64,000 nt of DNA from Chloroflexota bacterium (GCA_013112575.1 JABFGG010000008.1:1-64000), one strand, 5' to 3'; numbered from the stretch's first letter, positions 1-9,023 are shown. The notes: generated by a model not told the origin, from the letters alone. Made by a program: numbers and translations.

Positions 1-1
1 A

Positions 2-886
2 TCACTCCCGGCCCCACAGTGCTCTGGGCTATCGTCCACCCGTCCCAGAGGCTTTTTTCCCACAATCCCCTATCCTTCAATCTATGAAAGTCTCATAATC
101 AGTGGTACATATATTGGGTGCAGGTCAGTTCAAGATCTTTCGTTTCGCTATAGTGACGATGGGCCATGGATCTTGAATGACATGTCTTTGTTCATTCCTG
201 CTGGTAAATGCTTAGCATTAATAGGTTTGAATGGTATTGGGAAGTCCACTTTCGTCAAGTTAATAACTCGCTTGTATGACCAACAGAAGGGAAGTATTAA
301 GTGGGATGGCATAGATATTCGCGAATTTGATCCAATTCAGTTCCGTGAGCACTTGGGAGTTATTTTTCAAGATTTTATGCGCTATGAACTGACCGTTCAA
401 GAAAATATAGGGCTTGGCAACTTGCAATCATTGAATGACATGAATCATATAAAAGAAGCAGCGGAGCACGCAAAAATTAATGAAAAGATCTCACAGTTAC
501 CCTCTGGCTATCAATCAATCTTGAGTCGGTGGATGGCAAAAAATGATGAAGGTGTAGAATTCTCTGGTGGGGAATGGCAAAAAATAGCCCTGGCAAGAAT
601 GTTTATGCGCAATGCTGATCTGTGGTTGGTTGATGAGCCTACAGCAGCACTAGATGCAAAAGCCGAGTATGACCTCTATAGGAGTTTTACTCAGCTATTC
701 TCAAAGAAAACCACCGTTCTAATTTCACACCGGTTCAGCACTGTGAGAGTGGCGGATCTTATTGCAGTTCTGGCTGATGGCAAAGTTGTTGAATATGGTT
801 CCCATAATGAACTGCTTGATCAAAAAGGAGAATATGAAGAGCTATTTCGCCTGCAGACCAAGCAAAATCAGTTCTCACATACATAA
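2..886 (+). CDS. ABC transporter ATP-binding protein (5' end outside window)
   Basis: ATPase domain of an ABC exporter that powers transport across the cytoplasmic membrane. Seen: Walker A GLNGIGKST, signature FSGGEWQKIALARMF, Walker B LWLVDEPTAALD and the switch histidine in LISHRFS, all in order. The frame is open back to position 2, and the residues before the first possible start (TTG at 173) already read like the A-loop strand of an ABC domain (VQDLSFRYSDDG). The start is therefore upstream, and an N-terminal membrane domain probably lies outside the window. The MauE-like and signal peptidase genes follow closely, pointing to a peptide or natural-product export cassette. The substrate is unknown. 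Confidence 0.9.
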   Translation, partial: SLPAPQCSGLSSTRPRGFFPTIPYPSIYESLIISGTYIGCRSVQDLSFRYSDDGPWILNDMSLFIPAGKCLALIGLNGIGKSTFVKLITRLYDQQKGSIKWDGIDIREFDPIQFREHLGVIFQDFMRYELTVQENIGLGNLQSLNDMNHIKEAAEHAKINEKISQLPSGYQSILSRWMAKNDEGVEFSGGEWQKIALARMFMRNADLWLVDEPTAALDAKAEYDLYRSFTQLFSKKTTVLISHRFSTVRVADLIAVLADGKVVEYGSHNELLDQKGEYEELFRLQTKQNQFSHT

Positions 887-912
887 CACGCAGTTGATTT
901 TTAGGAGAGCAA

Positions 913-1464
913 ATGGAAATGGACACTGATCTAGCGCTAATGATACTTAGTTTCTTCCGAGTGATCATCTTTATCGTATTTTTATTGTCATCTTTGGGAA
1001 AAATTCAATCCTTCTCCGCATTTCAGGAATCGATTGAAGACATGCAAATTCTACCGAGTAGGGCAACTATCCTAGCAGCTTTTCTAGTTATTGGAAGTGA
1101 ATTGATGATTGTAATTCTGATGTTGACCCCCAGACCTATTGTTTTGTTTGGTTTCCTTTTAGCGGGAGTTCTGCTGACAGTGTTTATATTTGTTTTAATC
1201 TCAGTGTTGCGAAGGAACTTACCGGTATCATGCAATTGCTTTGGAGCAAACAACGAGAAAGTATCTAAGGCTGATATTTTTCGAAATGTGATTTTTTTGA
1301 CTTGCGCAATTGTTGGTGGCAGCCTAGTGGCATTTTTCCCTGTTGCTCAGAATATGGAATTTGCCATAAGAGCTTTGCTTATTACTTCTTTTCCTGCAGC
1401 GATTTTTACGCTTATTTGTCTGAATCTGAAGACATTTTCATTTATCATTGTAAATACAACCTAG
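913..1464 (+). CDS. MauE/DoxX-family redox-associated membrane protein
   Basis: 183-residue membrane protein with about four hydrophobic segments and the SCNCFG cysteine pair near residue 113, typical of MauE-like proteins. MauE relatives resemble the membrane part of DsbD/VKOR-like thiol systems and are thought to support disulfide formation or reduction in exported proteins. That is family knowledge; the role here is inferred. It starts 26 bp after the ABC gene, with a GGAGAG ribosome site before the ATG. Its TAG stop is in the same frame as the signal peptidase that follows with no gap, which is unusual. Confidence 0.75.
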   Translation: MEMDTDLALMILSFFRVIIFIVFLLSSLGKIQSFSAFQESIEDMQILPSRATILAAFLVIGSELMIVILMLTPRPIVLFGFLLAGVLLTVFIFVLISVLRRNLPVSCNCFGANNEKVSKADIFRNVIFLTCAIVGGSLVAFFPVAQNMEFAIRALLITSFPAAIFTLICLNLKTFSFIIVNTT

Positions 1465-1959
1465 TTGGATTTCCATGATTGTTTTTTTTTATGGGGAGCG
1501 GTAGCTATCATTGGCGGCATTCTGGCAATCCGAAACTCCTTCTATATTGTTGTTGTCAATGGTGTCAGCATGTCACCGACCCTTGAGTGCGGTGATCGTG
1601 TTCTTGTATTTCGGTATTGGCCAAAGAAGCTTGTTCGTCCGGGTCAGATTGTTGTAGTACAGAGGCCAACCTATATTCTCGATGCAAATGACACAATTAA
1701 TCTTCAAAACACACCAATAATTAAACGAGTTTTGGGAACCGCAGGGGATACAATAACAACATATTTCTATGATTTGCCCTTTCCTGAACGCTCAAATCAG
1801 ATCGCAGCTTACGATGATGAGGGCAAACGAGTCTGGAAAGTTCCAACAGGACATATATTTATAAAAGGGGATTCGATCGGTACTGACTCTTTGACCTGGG
1901 GGCCGGTTCCGTTAAGTCAAATGTTTGGGGTAGTTATAACGGACTTAAATGCGCAGTAG
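1465..1959 (+). CDS. Type I signal peptidase (S26 family)
   Basis: Membrane serine protease that removes leader or signal peptides after export. Seen: an N-terminal hydrophobic anchor, the catalytic serine box NGVSMSPT, the lysine box IIKRVLG and the GHIFIKGDS box, all in S26 order. At 164 residues it is short but complete. The only plausible start is TTG at 1465, directly after the TAG of the MauE gene and in its frame. The first in-frame ATG lies inside the catalytic box and cannot be the start. There is no clear ribosome site, so it is made by coupling or stop-codon readthrough, or this is a split fusion gene. It probably matures a substrate of the neighbouring ABC exporter. Confidence 0.82.
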   Translation: MDFHDCFFLWGAVAIIGGILAIRNSFYIVVVNGVSMSPTLECGDRVLVFRYWPKKLVRPGQIVVVQRPTYILDANDTINLQNTPIIKRVLGTAGDTITTYFYDLPFPERSNQIAAYDDEGKRVWKVPTGHIFIKGDSIGTDSLTWGPVPLSQMFGVVITDLNAQ

Positions 1960-1963
1960 GCGA

Positions 1964-2596
1964 TTAGTTGTTTTTTGTCAGACCGAGATTTATGGCCCAC
2001 ACGATAAGGTCTGCTCTATTATGGATCTCGACTTTTGCATAAATATTGGCCAAGTGGTTTTTTACTGTTCCAACGGTAATAAACAATTCCCCAGCAATTA
2101 TTTCATTGCTTAGTCCCTCAGCTACAAGGATGAGAACTTCATGCTCTCGCTTGGTCAAAGAATATTGATCTCGCAAATTATGCATTGTACGATTGAGAAG
2201 CATTGGTGAGACCTTTGGCGAAATCCAAATTGAACCATTTGCAACGGTTCTGATGGCTTCTAATAAGTTTTCCAGGCTGTCAGCCTTGTGAACAAAACCT
2301 CTGCCTCCAAATTCTAGAAGTGGAAGCACTGCATCCTCGTGAGTTTGCCAGCTACACCCTACAAGCAAGGTGGGTTCTGTTAGGTTGGTGAGATTGACTA
2401 GGAATTCACTGAGTTCTGAAGGGGGCAAATCCAATCCCAGTAAAACAATATCAGGATCGAGAGAACTGATCTCATCCAGAGCTTTTGATTTTGAATTGGC
2501 GCTACCAACAATATGAATGTTGGTGACACTTTTTAGAGACTGCTGCAACCCACCAATAAATATCTCGGAACTGTCTACAACATACAAGTCAACCAT
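1964..2596 (-). CDS. NarL/LuxR-type response regulator with degenerate receiver
   Basis: 210-residue protein with an N-terminal receiver fold and a C-terminal LuxR helix-turn-helix (LTKREHEVLILVAEGLSNEIIAGEL). I chose ATG 2596 because it gives the usual family length; the frame runs further up to 2839 but that part looks non-coding. The acidic pocket is altered: VVDSS replaces VVDDH, and the phospho-acceptor position in DPDIVLLGLDLP is Gly54 rather than Asp. The lysine is kept (VHKADS). It should therefore not be phosphorylated in the usual way and may respond to a ligand or partner. It is convergent with, and only 4 bp from, the ABC/MauE/peptidase cassette. No partner kinase is beside it. 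Confidence 0.85.
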   Translation of the reverse strand: MVDLYVVDSSEIFIGGLQQSLKSVTNIHIVGSANSKSKALDEISSLDPDIVLLGLDLPPSELSEFLVNLTNLTEPTLLVGCSWQTHEDAVLPLLEFGGRGFVHKADSLENLLEAIRTVANGSIWISPKVSPMLLNRTMHNLRDQYSLTKREHEVLILVAEGLSNEIIAGELFITVGTVKNHLANIYAKVEIHNRADLIVWAINLGLTKNN

Positions 2597-3044
2597 AATA
2601 CTAAATCCCAATAATGTTTTTTCAAACGATAATGTGCTAGAAGCGCAGATTAGTCGATAAAAGGTGTTAGTACCGTTGCTGTTGCACTCATTCAGACTAA
2701 AACCATAAAGTTTAGCATTCCATGTATTTGGGAAATTCATTAGTGAGTGCGCAACGTCGTATGCGTTTACCTCCCCCAGATTGTTGGTGTAAGCAAATTT
2801 CCCTATTAGCACTAATAATATATAGTCAACGATGTTCAATACAAAGTGTCATTTGCCATATCCCTTATGGGCGGAATGTCCCAAACTCACTTGTACCAAA
2901 ATTGTTCTGTAGACAAATGTATGAGTTGAACAAATCCTTAGATCAATAAAGCATGAAGAATGTAGATGCAATAGATTGATTACAACATACAAAGTACCTT
3001 AGGGAGTTTTGGAATCATCCCCTCATTCTCAATTAGATATATGG
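2597..3044. other. Gene-free stretch before the repeat region
   Basis: About 450 bases, AT-rich, between the response regulator start and the first repeat copy. I see no convincing coding region; short open frames lack ribosome sites and family features. It should hold the promoter of the leftward regulator gene. Confidence 0.5.
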
Positions 3045-3180
3045 GCCACCATTCCTGGTGCAACCCGTGTAGAAATTGTTGAAGTAGTAGACGTTATAGA
3101 ACCATTTCCCCTTAAAACCAGCACCTTGTGGACACAATAGAAGCAATATTTAGGAATTCCCGAACACATCGAGGGACTCA
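3045..3180 (+). repeat. Diverged partial copy of the dispersed T-arm repeat
   Basis: Starts with the family's leading motif (CCTGGTGCAACC) and has the TAGAC-rich block (tagacgttatagaacc, gtggacacaatag). It then loses the T-arm and terminator parts. It sits in tandem just before the full copy at 3190. Confidence 0.5.
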
Positions 3181-3189
3181 ACCCCCAAC

Positions 3190-3430
3190 CTACTGATTCG
3201 AAGCCAGACGATCAAGCCACCCTTCCTGGTGCAACCGTGGTGCAACGAGTATAGACTACATAGATTTTATAGACGGAATCTGGCCAATATCGCCCCAATT
3301 CTAGTAGTTTTTGAGATTGGATAGTCTACGTAGACACAATAGACACTAAGCTCAATGACTCTGGAACAGAAAGTCATGGTTCGAATCCATGTCCCTCAGC
3401 CTAAAACACCCCCATATGTGGGGTGTTTTG
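3190..3430 (+). repeat. Dispersed T-arm repeat, long form
   Basis: About 240 bp. In order: paired GGTGCAAC motifs 11-12 bp apart, a TAGAC-rich block containing the palindrome GTCTACGTAGAC, a hairpin ATGACT/AGTCAT, and a perfect tRNA T-arm-like hairpin at 3375-3391 (CATGG, loop TTCGAAT, CCATG). It ends with a 10-bp terminator-like hairpin at 3405-3429 (AAAACACCCC/GGGGTGTTTT). The same order recurs near 46.1 kb and, shortened, near 22.9, 31.1, 38.3 and 47.1 kb, always on this strand. Nature unknown. Confidence 0.8.
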
Positions 3431-3498
3431 CTAGTTCGGTGGTGATAATCGGAAATCTTCAAGTCCTGTCGTGTATAATTTTTAAAACTTGAAAGTCG

Positions 3499-5478
3499 TT
3501 GGAAAAAATAAAGGCTATTTTTATTAAAAAACTACGGAGTATCCAAGGATGGATGGGGCTATTATTCCTTGCCTTCGTATTACTTGTCACTTTGTCAGTA
3601 GGTATGACCTTTTGGGGAATAGAAGCCCAAAAACAGGACGCGGTCATTATCAATCTCGCAGGCCGCCAGCGCATGTTGGTCCAACAAATGACGCGTTTAG
3701 CCGGCGACCTGTCAACTGGCGAATTTGAACAGACATCGATCGGGCTCCGGGATGCCATCCGCACCTTTGAAGACACATTGGTAGCCTTTGAACGAGGTGG
3801 ACCGGCCCCATACTCACCTGGCGAAACGATTAATGTTTCCGCAAGTAGCTCAATGGCAATTCAAACCCAACTCGTTTTGGTACGCAATACCTGGGAAGAT
3901 TATCTAACCGCCTTAGATCTTTTGACTTCTACTGAGCAAGATGCACTTGATTTCGCAACCGCGCTTCAACAGGTTGAGGCCATCGCTCCTTTGCTGATCA
4001 CTGAGGCGGACAATGCCGTTCACCTTTACGAGGTCACCGCTACCCAAAAAGTCAATCGCCTCCGTACAGTACAGATCGGCTTTTTTGTAAGCGCGCTCAT
4101 TTTGCTTGCTCTTGGTGCCTGGCTAACGCGTAAAGCCATGCTTGAACCTTTAGGAGCCTTAAGGCAAGCTGCCGAGCGTATCGGGACTGGCGACATAGAA
4201 ACACCTGTCCAGGTAGAAGGACTCCAGGAGACAGAAGTTCTCAGCCAAACACTTGAGTCCATGCGCGACCAGTTGAAAGTGTCTCAAGAACGGTCAGAGG
4301 CATGGACAAAAACACTTGAAGACCGCGTAAACCAACGAACCCGCGAGTTGGAAGCACTATATGAAGTCAGCCGGGATATTTCTTCCAGGCTCGACGTCCA
4401 GGAAGTATTAGGATCGGTGACAGAAAAAGCGCAGGAACTATTAGAAGCAGAGAGCGCTACCTTGTGCATGTTAGATGGCAGTGCCCGCTTCCTCAGCGTG
4501 GGGGCCCACAGTGGCCCTTCAGATGCTGTGGTTGAACATCAGATGAAGTCAAACTCACCATTAGCTCTCCAGGTGCTTTCTGGCGATTCAGCCACGGCAT
4601 GCGAACATGGGGAGTGTGGGGGCTTTTGTCAGGTCCTGGCGCCCACTTTTCGAAACAGTCAACTGGCAGCCCCGCTGCGCGTTGGCAACCGCGTGATCGG
4701 GGCTTTATGTGTGGGGAGTTCTGAAGCCGATGCATTCTCTGAAGAAGCAAGGCTGCTTTTAACCAAACTGGCCAATTCGGCTGCCATTGCCTTAGAAAAC
4801 GCACGCCTATATGCACAGGCCGAACGCGTTGCAGCGTTAGAAGAACGGCACCGCATCGCTGCCGATATGCATGATGGGCTTGGGCAGACCTTGAGTTACC
4901 TGGGACTCAGTGTGGATAAGATCAGTGACAGTGTTGAGAACGATCAGGATTCAGACGCGATCTCCCGCCTGGAGAAAACACGTCAGATCATTGACCAGGC
5001 TACAGAGGATGTGCGCAACGCCATCACTACGCTGATCGAAGAACCGCCATCGCCGCGCAGTCTCCAAAAGCGTCTGGACGCGTTGGCCAATGACTTTACC
5101 AAACGCAATGGCAGTAAATTCCAGTACTCATCAGAAATTGAACAACCCTTACGATTGGAAAATGACACCACAGAGCAAATCCTGCGCGTGGTGGGAGAAG
5201 CTATGTTAAACGCCCACCAGCATTCAGATGGATCAAGCATTGATATATGCTTGGTGCAGCACAATGGCGATTATGTTGTCACAATTGAAGATAACGGCAA
5301 TGGTTTTGACCCTACAATCACCCCCAATGATGGCCGTCAGCACTTTGGATTACAGATCATGCAGGCGCGTGCCAAACGATTGGGTGGGAAATTAAATGTG
5401 AATTCCATTCCAGGTGAAGGTACTCAGGTAGTGTTGAAATGGCCCTCTGACTCACCAATAAAGATTGGGGGCGCATGA
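3499..5478 (+). CDS. NarX-like sensor histidine kinase
   Basis: 659-residue membrane kinase. TM1 is at about 15-35, followed by an extracytoplasmic domain opening with the P-box-like NLAGRQRML (about residue 51), as in NarX/PilJ-type nitrate or small-molecule sensors. Next come TM2 (about 190-212), HAMP, a GAF-like domain (300-440), HisKA_3 with the phospho-histidine in DMHDGLGQ (about 458) and HATPase_c with DNGNGF. Start is TTG 3499. It overlaps the regulator gene by 4 bp (ATGA). Together with the nar operon 800 bp downstream this suggests nitrate or nitrite sensing, but the ligand is not proven. Confidence 0.88.
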   Translation: MEKIKAIFIKKLRSIQGWMGLLFLAFVLLVTLSVGMTFWGIEAQKQDAVIINLAGRQRMLVQQMTRLAGDLSTGEFEQTSIGLRDAIRTFEDTLVAFERGGPAPYSPGETINVSASSSMAIQTQLVLVRNTWEDYLTALDLLTSTEQDALDFATALQQVEAIAPLLITEADNAVHLYEVTATQKVNRLRTVQIGFFVSALILLALGAWLTRKAMLEPLGALRQAAERIGTGDIETPVQVEGLQETEVLSQTLESMRDQLKVSQERSEAWTKTLEDRVNQRTRELEALYEVSRDISSRLDVQEVLGSVTEKAQELLEAESATLCMLDGSARFLSVGAHSGPSDAVVEHQMKSNSPLALQVLSGDSATACEHGECGGFCQVLAPTFRNSQLAAPLRVGNRVIGALCVGSSEADAFSEEARLLLTKLANSAAIALENARLYAQAERVAALEERHRIAADMHDGLGQTLSYLGLSVDKISDSVENDQDSDAISRLEKTRQIIDQATEDVRNAITTLIEEPPSPRSLQKRLDALANDFTKRNGSKFQYSSEIEQPLRLENDTTEQILRVVGEAMLNAHQHSDGSSIDICLVQHNGDYVVTIEDNGNGFDPTITPNDGRQHFGLQIMQARAKRLGGKLNVNSIPGEGTQVVLKWPSDSPIKIGGA

Positions 5479-6128
5479 AGCCAGCACGTGTTCTATTAGC
5501 TGACGACCATATCCTTTTCCGAGAGGGTCTTGCCGGAATCATTGCCGAACAACCCGATATGGAAGTTGTGGGCGAAGCCAATGATGGCCTTGAGGCCATT
5601 GTCAAATCACAGGAGCTTGAACCGGACCTGATCCTGATGGACGTGCAAATGCCAACTTGTGATGGCATTGAAGCCACGCTGCGCATCAAAAATGAAATGC
5701 CAGGAGTAACCATCGTCATGCTGACCGTTCGTGATGATGACGAGAAATTGTTCCAGGCGCTTAAGTATGGAGCACAAGGATACCTGCTCAAGAATATCCG
5801 CTCGCGAGAGATGCTTCAGATGTTACGCGGGGCGTTGGAGGGAGAAGCGGCCATTTCCCCCGAACTGGCCGGGCGTTTGCTTGAAGAGTTTCGCAGATTA
5901 AGCAAACAGACTTTCGCCGATATCGAAGTTGATTTGGAAACCCTTACCGACCGCGAGCAGGAAGTGCTGCAATTGGTGGTGAGCAAGTACGCAGATAAAG
6001 ATATTGCCGAAAAGCTGCGCATCAGTCTGCACACCGTCAAGAGCCATATTCGCAATATCCTTGCCAAATTGCAGGTTAATAACCGCCGGGAAGCGGCCCG
6101 GCTGGCCCGCCAAAAGGGATGGTGGTAG
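5475..6128 (+). CDS. NarL-like response regulator
   Basis: 217 residues: receiver with DD at 10-11, phospho-acceptor Asp56 in LILMDVQMP and the LLKN lysine, then a LuxR helix-turn-helix (LTDREQEVLQLV; ISLHTVKSHIRNIL). Translationally coupled to the NarX-like kinase by an ATGA overlap. A strong terminator follows, so the pair forms its own unit just ahead of the nar supercluster, its most likely target. Confidence 0.9.
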   Translation: MKPARVLLADDHILFREGLAGIIAEQPDMEVVGEANDGLEAIVKSQELEPDLILMDVQMPTCDGIEATLRIKNEMPGVTIVMLTVRDDDEKLFQALKYGAQGYLLKNIRSREMLQMLRGALEGEAAISPELAGRLLEEFRRLSKQTFADIEVDLETLTDREQEVLQLVVSKYADKDIAEKLRISLHTVKSHIRNILAKLQVNNRREAARLARQKGWW

Positions 6129-6155
6129 GGTCTAAAAAGAACTAGTTCTTGTGCC

Positions 6156-6186
6156 AAAAAGAGCGATTGAAAAATCGCTCTTTTTT
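6156..6186 (+). terminator. Rho-independent terminator after the NarX/NarL-like pair
   Basis: 8-bp stem GAGCGATT/AATCGCTC with a GAAA tetraloop at 6161-6180, preceded by A5 and followed by T6. Confidence 0.9.
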
Positions 6187-6280
6187 CATTCCTCTGAGAG
6201 GGATAGATGGATTCAACAAATAGGGCCTACCTGCTAATCTTATAACCAGACTGAACTCGTCCAATATCGCGGGAGGCTGC

Positions 6281-8275
6281 GTGTCACCAGAACGTTACCC
6301 GGTCATCGTTCCAGATCAGGTCTATTACCGTCAAATGGTAAAGTGCCAGGCGGCCTGTCCGGTACTGACAGATGCGCGAGGCTACGTGACAGCAGTAGCA
6401 CAGGGGAATATTGAATTAGGTTACCAGATCGCCCGAGACCCAAATCCCCTATCAACAATCTGCGGCCGAATTTGCGGAGCCCCCTGTGAGGTGGCCTGTC
6501 GCCGCGGGTCAATTGGGCCAGATCATGAACCGGTTGCAATTCGCCCCCTGAAGCGTGTGGTCACAGAACAATACGGCCCCGAAGCTTTTTTGCGCTTACC
6601 CGGCACTATTGAAGTACCCGTTATCCAGAACAATGGCGTACAGCCTGTTTCAGGCCAGGATTTCTCAACTGGCCCCTGGTCCCGCCACACGCTTGAGGTG
6701 CTAGCTGCCCAGCCCAGTCGGGTACTGGGCAGTGTTGCCGTGATCGGGGCGGGGCCATCGAGTTTGGCAACCGCCCATGATCTCGCTGTATTGGGTCACA
6801 GAGTAGAGATATTTGAAGCAGGTCCCAAGTCCGGCGGCATGATCCGCTATGGTGTTCCTATTTACCGCATGGATTGGGAGGCGATGGACAGCGAAGTGCA
6901 GGCCATCGTTGACCTCGGAGTAAATATCCATTATGACACCCGTATTGGGGAGACGATCACGCTGGAAGAGCTACGCAAAGACTTTGATGCCGTATTCCTG
7001 GGCATAGGTTTGATGCAGGGGCGCAAATTGAATGTGGAAGGCTCAGACCTGGATGGCGTGGTCCCTGCCGTTGACATGTTGCTCAATTACAACCTGGGTT
7101 ACCAGGTCCAGCTAGGCAAGCGTGTTGTGGTCGTGGGCGGTGGAGATGTGGCCATGGATGCTGCTCGCACGGCCTTGCGACTGGGCATGGCTTCTCAAGA
7201 ACAGGAAGAAGCCCTGGAAGATAAAGAGGCGCGCTTAGATGAAGAAGCCGATACCGTGCGCACCGCCCTGGATGTGGCCCGCACCGCCCTGCGTTTGGGT
7301 GTGGGCAATGTGCGCGTTATAGCACTGGAAAGTTGGGACGAGTTACCAGCTTCCCGTTTTGAGTTGGAAGAGGCAGAAGAGGAGGGCATCCACATCACCC
7401 CCCGCCTCGGACCTGTACGCGTGTTGGGAGAGAAAGGCAGGGTCACTGGACTTGAAGTTATCGACGTCGCCGCAGTCTTCGACGACGTTGGCCGTTTCAA
7501 CCCGCGCTTTGTACCTGGTACGAACCAGGTGCTGGAATGCGATAGTGTCATCCTGGCCATCGGTCAAACCGCAGACTTGGCACCATTAAAGGGTGCGGAG
7601 GATGTTGAAATCAGTCCTCGCGGCCTAGTCGCTATCAACCAGGAAACAGGCCAGACTTCAGCCAAAGACGTGTTCGCGGGCGGTGACGTGGCTTACGGCC
7701 CCCGCATGATCATTCACGCTGTGCGTGATGGACATATTGCAGCCCTCGGTATCGAGCAATTCATCCAGGGACGTTCCTTATCCACTGAAGTGGCCGCTAC
7801 CTGGGAAGAGATTCCTGATCATGAAATGCCGCAAGACTGGCTCAATTACCAGCGTACACGTGTTCCTTTCTTGCCTGTAGACCGCCGCACGGGCCTTACA
7901 CAAATTGAACTGGGTTATTCAGAGGATGAAGCCGCCGTCCAGGGTTTACGCTGCTTGGAATGCAGTATCAACACGATCTTCGATGGCAGCAAATGCATCC
8001 TGTGTAACGGTTGTGTGGATGTGTGCCCCTGGGATTGCCTCAAGATCGTTTCTGTAGCTTCGCTTGAAGGGGATGAGGTTTTTGAACAAGTTGTCGCAGC
8101 CGAATTAGGCTCACCGTCAGAAAGCTGGGCACAAGAAGAAAACCCCAGCGTGGCTGCCATGCTCAAAGATGACACCGCCTGTACACGCTGTGCGCTTTGT
8201 GCGGTGCGCTGCCCAACCGGGGCCATCACGATGGAAAGCTTCCGTTTCGAAGAAATACTGATGTACCAGGATTGA
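6281..8275 (+). CDS. FAD-dependent oxidoreductase with 4Fe-4S domains (GltD-like)
   Basis: 664 residues, cytoplasmic. N-terminal Fe-S helical domain (CQAACPVLTDARGYV; CGRICGAPCEVACRRG), FAD site GAGPSSLATAHDLA (about 157), an NAD(P)-binding site VVVVGGGDVAMDAART (about 285), and two C-terminal ferredoxin clusters (CILCNGCVDVCPWDC; CTRCALCAVRCPTGA). This is the architecture of glutamate-synthase small-subunit-like electron transfer proteins. As first gene of the supercluster it may connect NAD(P)H or ferredoxin to the quinone/bc complex; that role is inferred. GTG start after GGGAGG. Odd: a roughly 35-residue Glu-rich insert flanked by two copies of an ARTALRLG segment inside the NAD(P) domain. 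Confidence 0.85.
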   Translation: MSPERYPVIVPDQVYYRQMVKCQAACPVLTDARGYVTAVAQGNIELGYQIARDPNPLSTICGRICGAPCEVACRRGSIGPDHEPVAIRPLKRVVTEQYGPEAFLRLPGTIEVPVIQNNGVQPVSGQDFSTGPWSRHTLEVLAAQPSRVLGSVAVIGAGPSSLATAHDLAVLGHRVEIFEAGPKSGGMIRYGVPIYRMDWEAMDSEVQAIVDLGVNIHYDTRIGETITLEELRKDFDAVFLGIGLMQGRKLNVEGSDLDGVVPAVDMLLNYNLGYQVQLGKRVVVVGGGDVAMDAARTALRLGMASQEQEEALEDKEARLDEEADTVRTALDVARTALRLGVGNVRVIALESWDELPASRFELEEAEEEGIHITPRLGPVRVLGEKGRVTGLEVIDVAAVFDDVGRFNPRFVPGTNQVLECDSVILAIGQTADLAPLKGAEDVEISPRGLVAINQETGQTSAKDVFAGGDVAYGPRMIIHAVRDGHIAALGIEQFIQGRSLSTEVAATWEEIPDHEMPQDWLNYQRTRVPFLPVDRRTGLTQIELGYSEDEAAVQGLRCLECSINTIFDGSKCILCNGCVDVCPWDCLKIVSVASLEGDEVFEQVVAAELGSPSESWAQEENPSVAAMLKDDTACTRCALCAVRCPTGAITMESFRFEEILMYQD

Positions 8276-8294
8276 TGAATGGAGATAACTGCTA

Positions 8295-9023
8295 ATGTCC
8301 GCATTGGTTGAAGCCCTCACTAATTCCAGAATTTGGCGTTCCATCTTCCGCCACGGTTGGCCGGATAACCCGCTTGACCGTTCTCTGGTGATGACCAGCA
8401 ACATTTTCCTGCACCTGCACCCTGTCAAGGTCAATCGCAAAAGCCTCAAGTGGACCTATTCTTTCGGGCTGGGTGTGCTTTCTGTACTGCTCTTTTTGGT
8501 TCTGAGTGTGACCGGTGTACTTTTAATGTTCTATTACGCCCCCGCAGTTGAACATGCGTATACGGATATTGTAGAGCTTCAAACCCAGATTCCCTTTGGG
8601 CAGCTTCTGCGTAACCTGCACCGCTGGGGTGCACATTTGATGGTCATCGTTGTTGTACTCCATATGGCGCGCGTGTTTTACACCGGCGCCTATAAACCCC
8701 CGCGTGAGTTTAACTGGATCATGGGGGTGAGCCTTCTCCTACTGACTTTTGGAGCCAGTTTCACTGGCTACCTGTTGCCCTGGGACCAACTGGCCTTTTG
8801 GGCAATCACCGTAGGAACAAGTGTGGCTTCATATGCCCCCGGCCTGGGTGACCAGATGAGGCAACTAATGATCGGCGGACCGGAGATCGGGCAGGAGGCC
8901 CTGACTCGTTTTTATGCCCTGCACATCATGGTCATCCCTGCCCTGATCGCCTTGATCACCAGCGTACACATCTGGCGCGTGCGCAAAGACGGTGGATTGG
9001 CTGCCAATGACAGTGAAGAATGA
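8295..9023 (+). CDS. Cytochrome b6-like subunit of a bc complex
   Basis: 242 residues with four transmembrane helices. The haem ligands are spaced as in cytochrome b6: His109/His123 (14 apart) and His210/His225 (15 apart, the b6 rather than mitochondrial spacing). The quinol-site helix WIMGVSLLLLTFGASFTGYLL is also recognisable. It should carry quinol electrons in the membrane with the subunit IV-like and Rieske genes that follow. A short hydrophilic stretch precedes helix A. Confidence 0.92.
   Translation: MSALVEALTNSRIWRSIFRHGWPDNPLDRSLVMTSNIFLHLHPVKVNRKSLKWTYSFGLGVLSVLLFLVLSVTGVLLMFYYAPAVEHAYTDIVELQTQIPFGQLLRNLHRWGAHLMVIVVVLHMARVFYTGAYKPPREFNWIMGVSLLLLTFGASFTGYLLPWDQLAFWAITVGTSVASYAPGLGDQMRQLMIGGPEIGQEALTRFYALHIMVIPALIALITSVHIWRVRKDGGLAANDSEE

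Noticed and set aside
2597-2839. N-terminal extension of the degenerate response regulator
   Set aside because: The 81 extra residues have no domain character, and the start at 2596 gives the normal family length.
3361-3400. Complete tRNA gene at the T-arm repeat
   Set aside because: Only the T-arm and a following acceptor-like strand are present; no matching 5' acceptor, D-arm or correctly spaced anticodon stem could be found.
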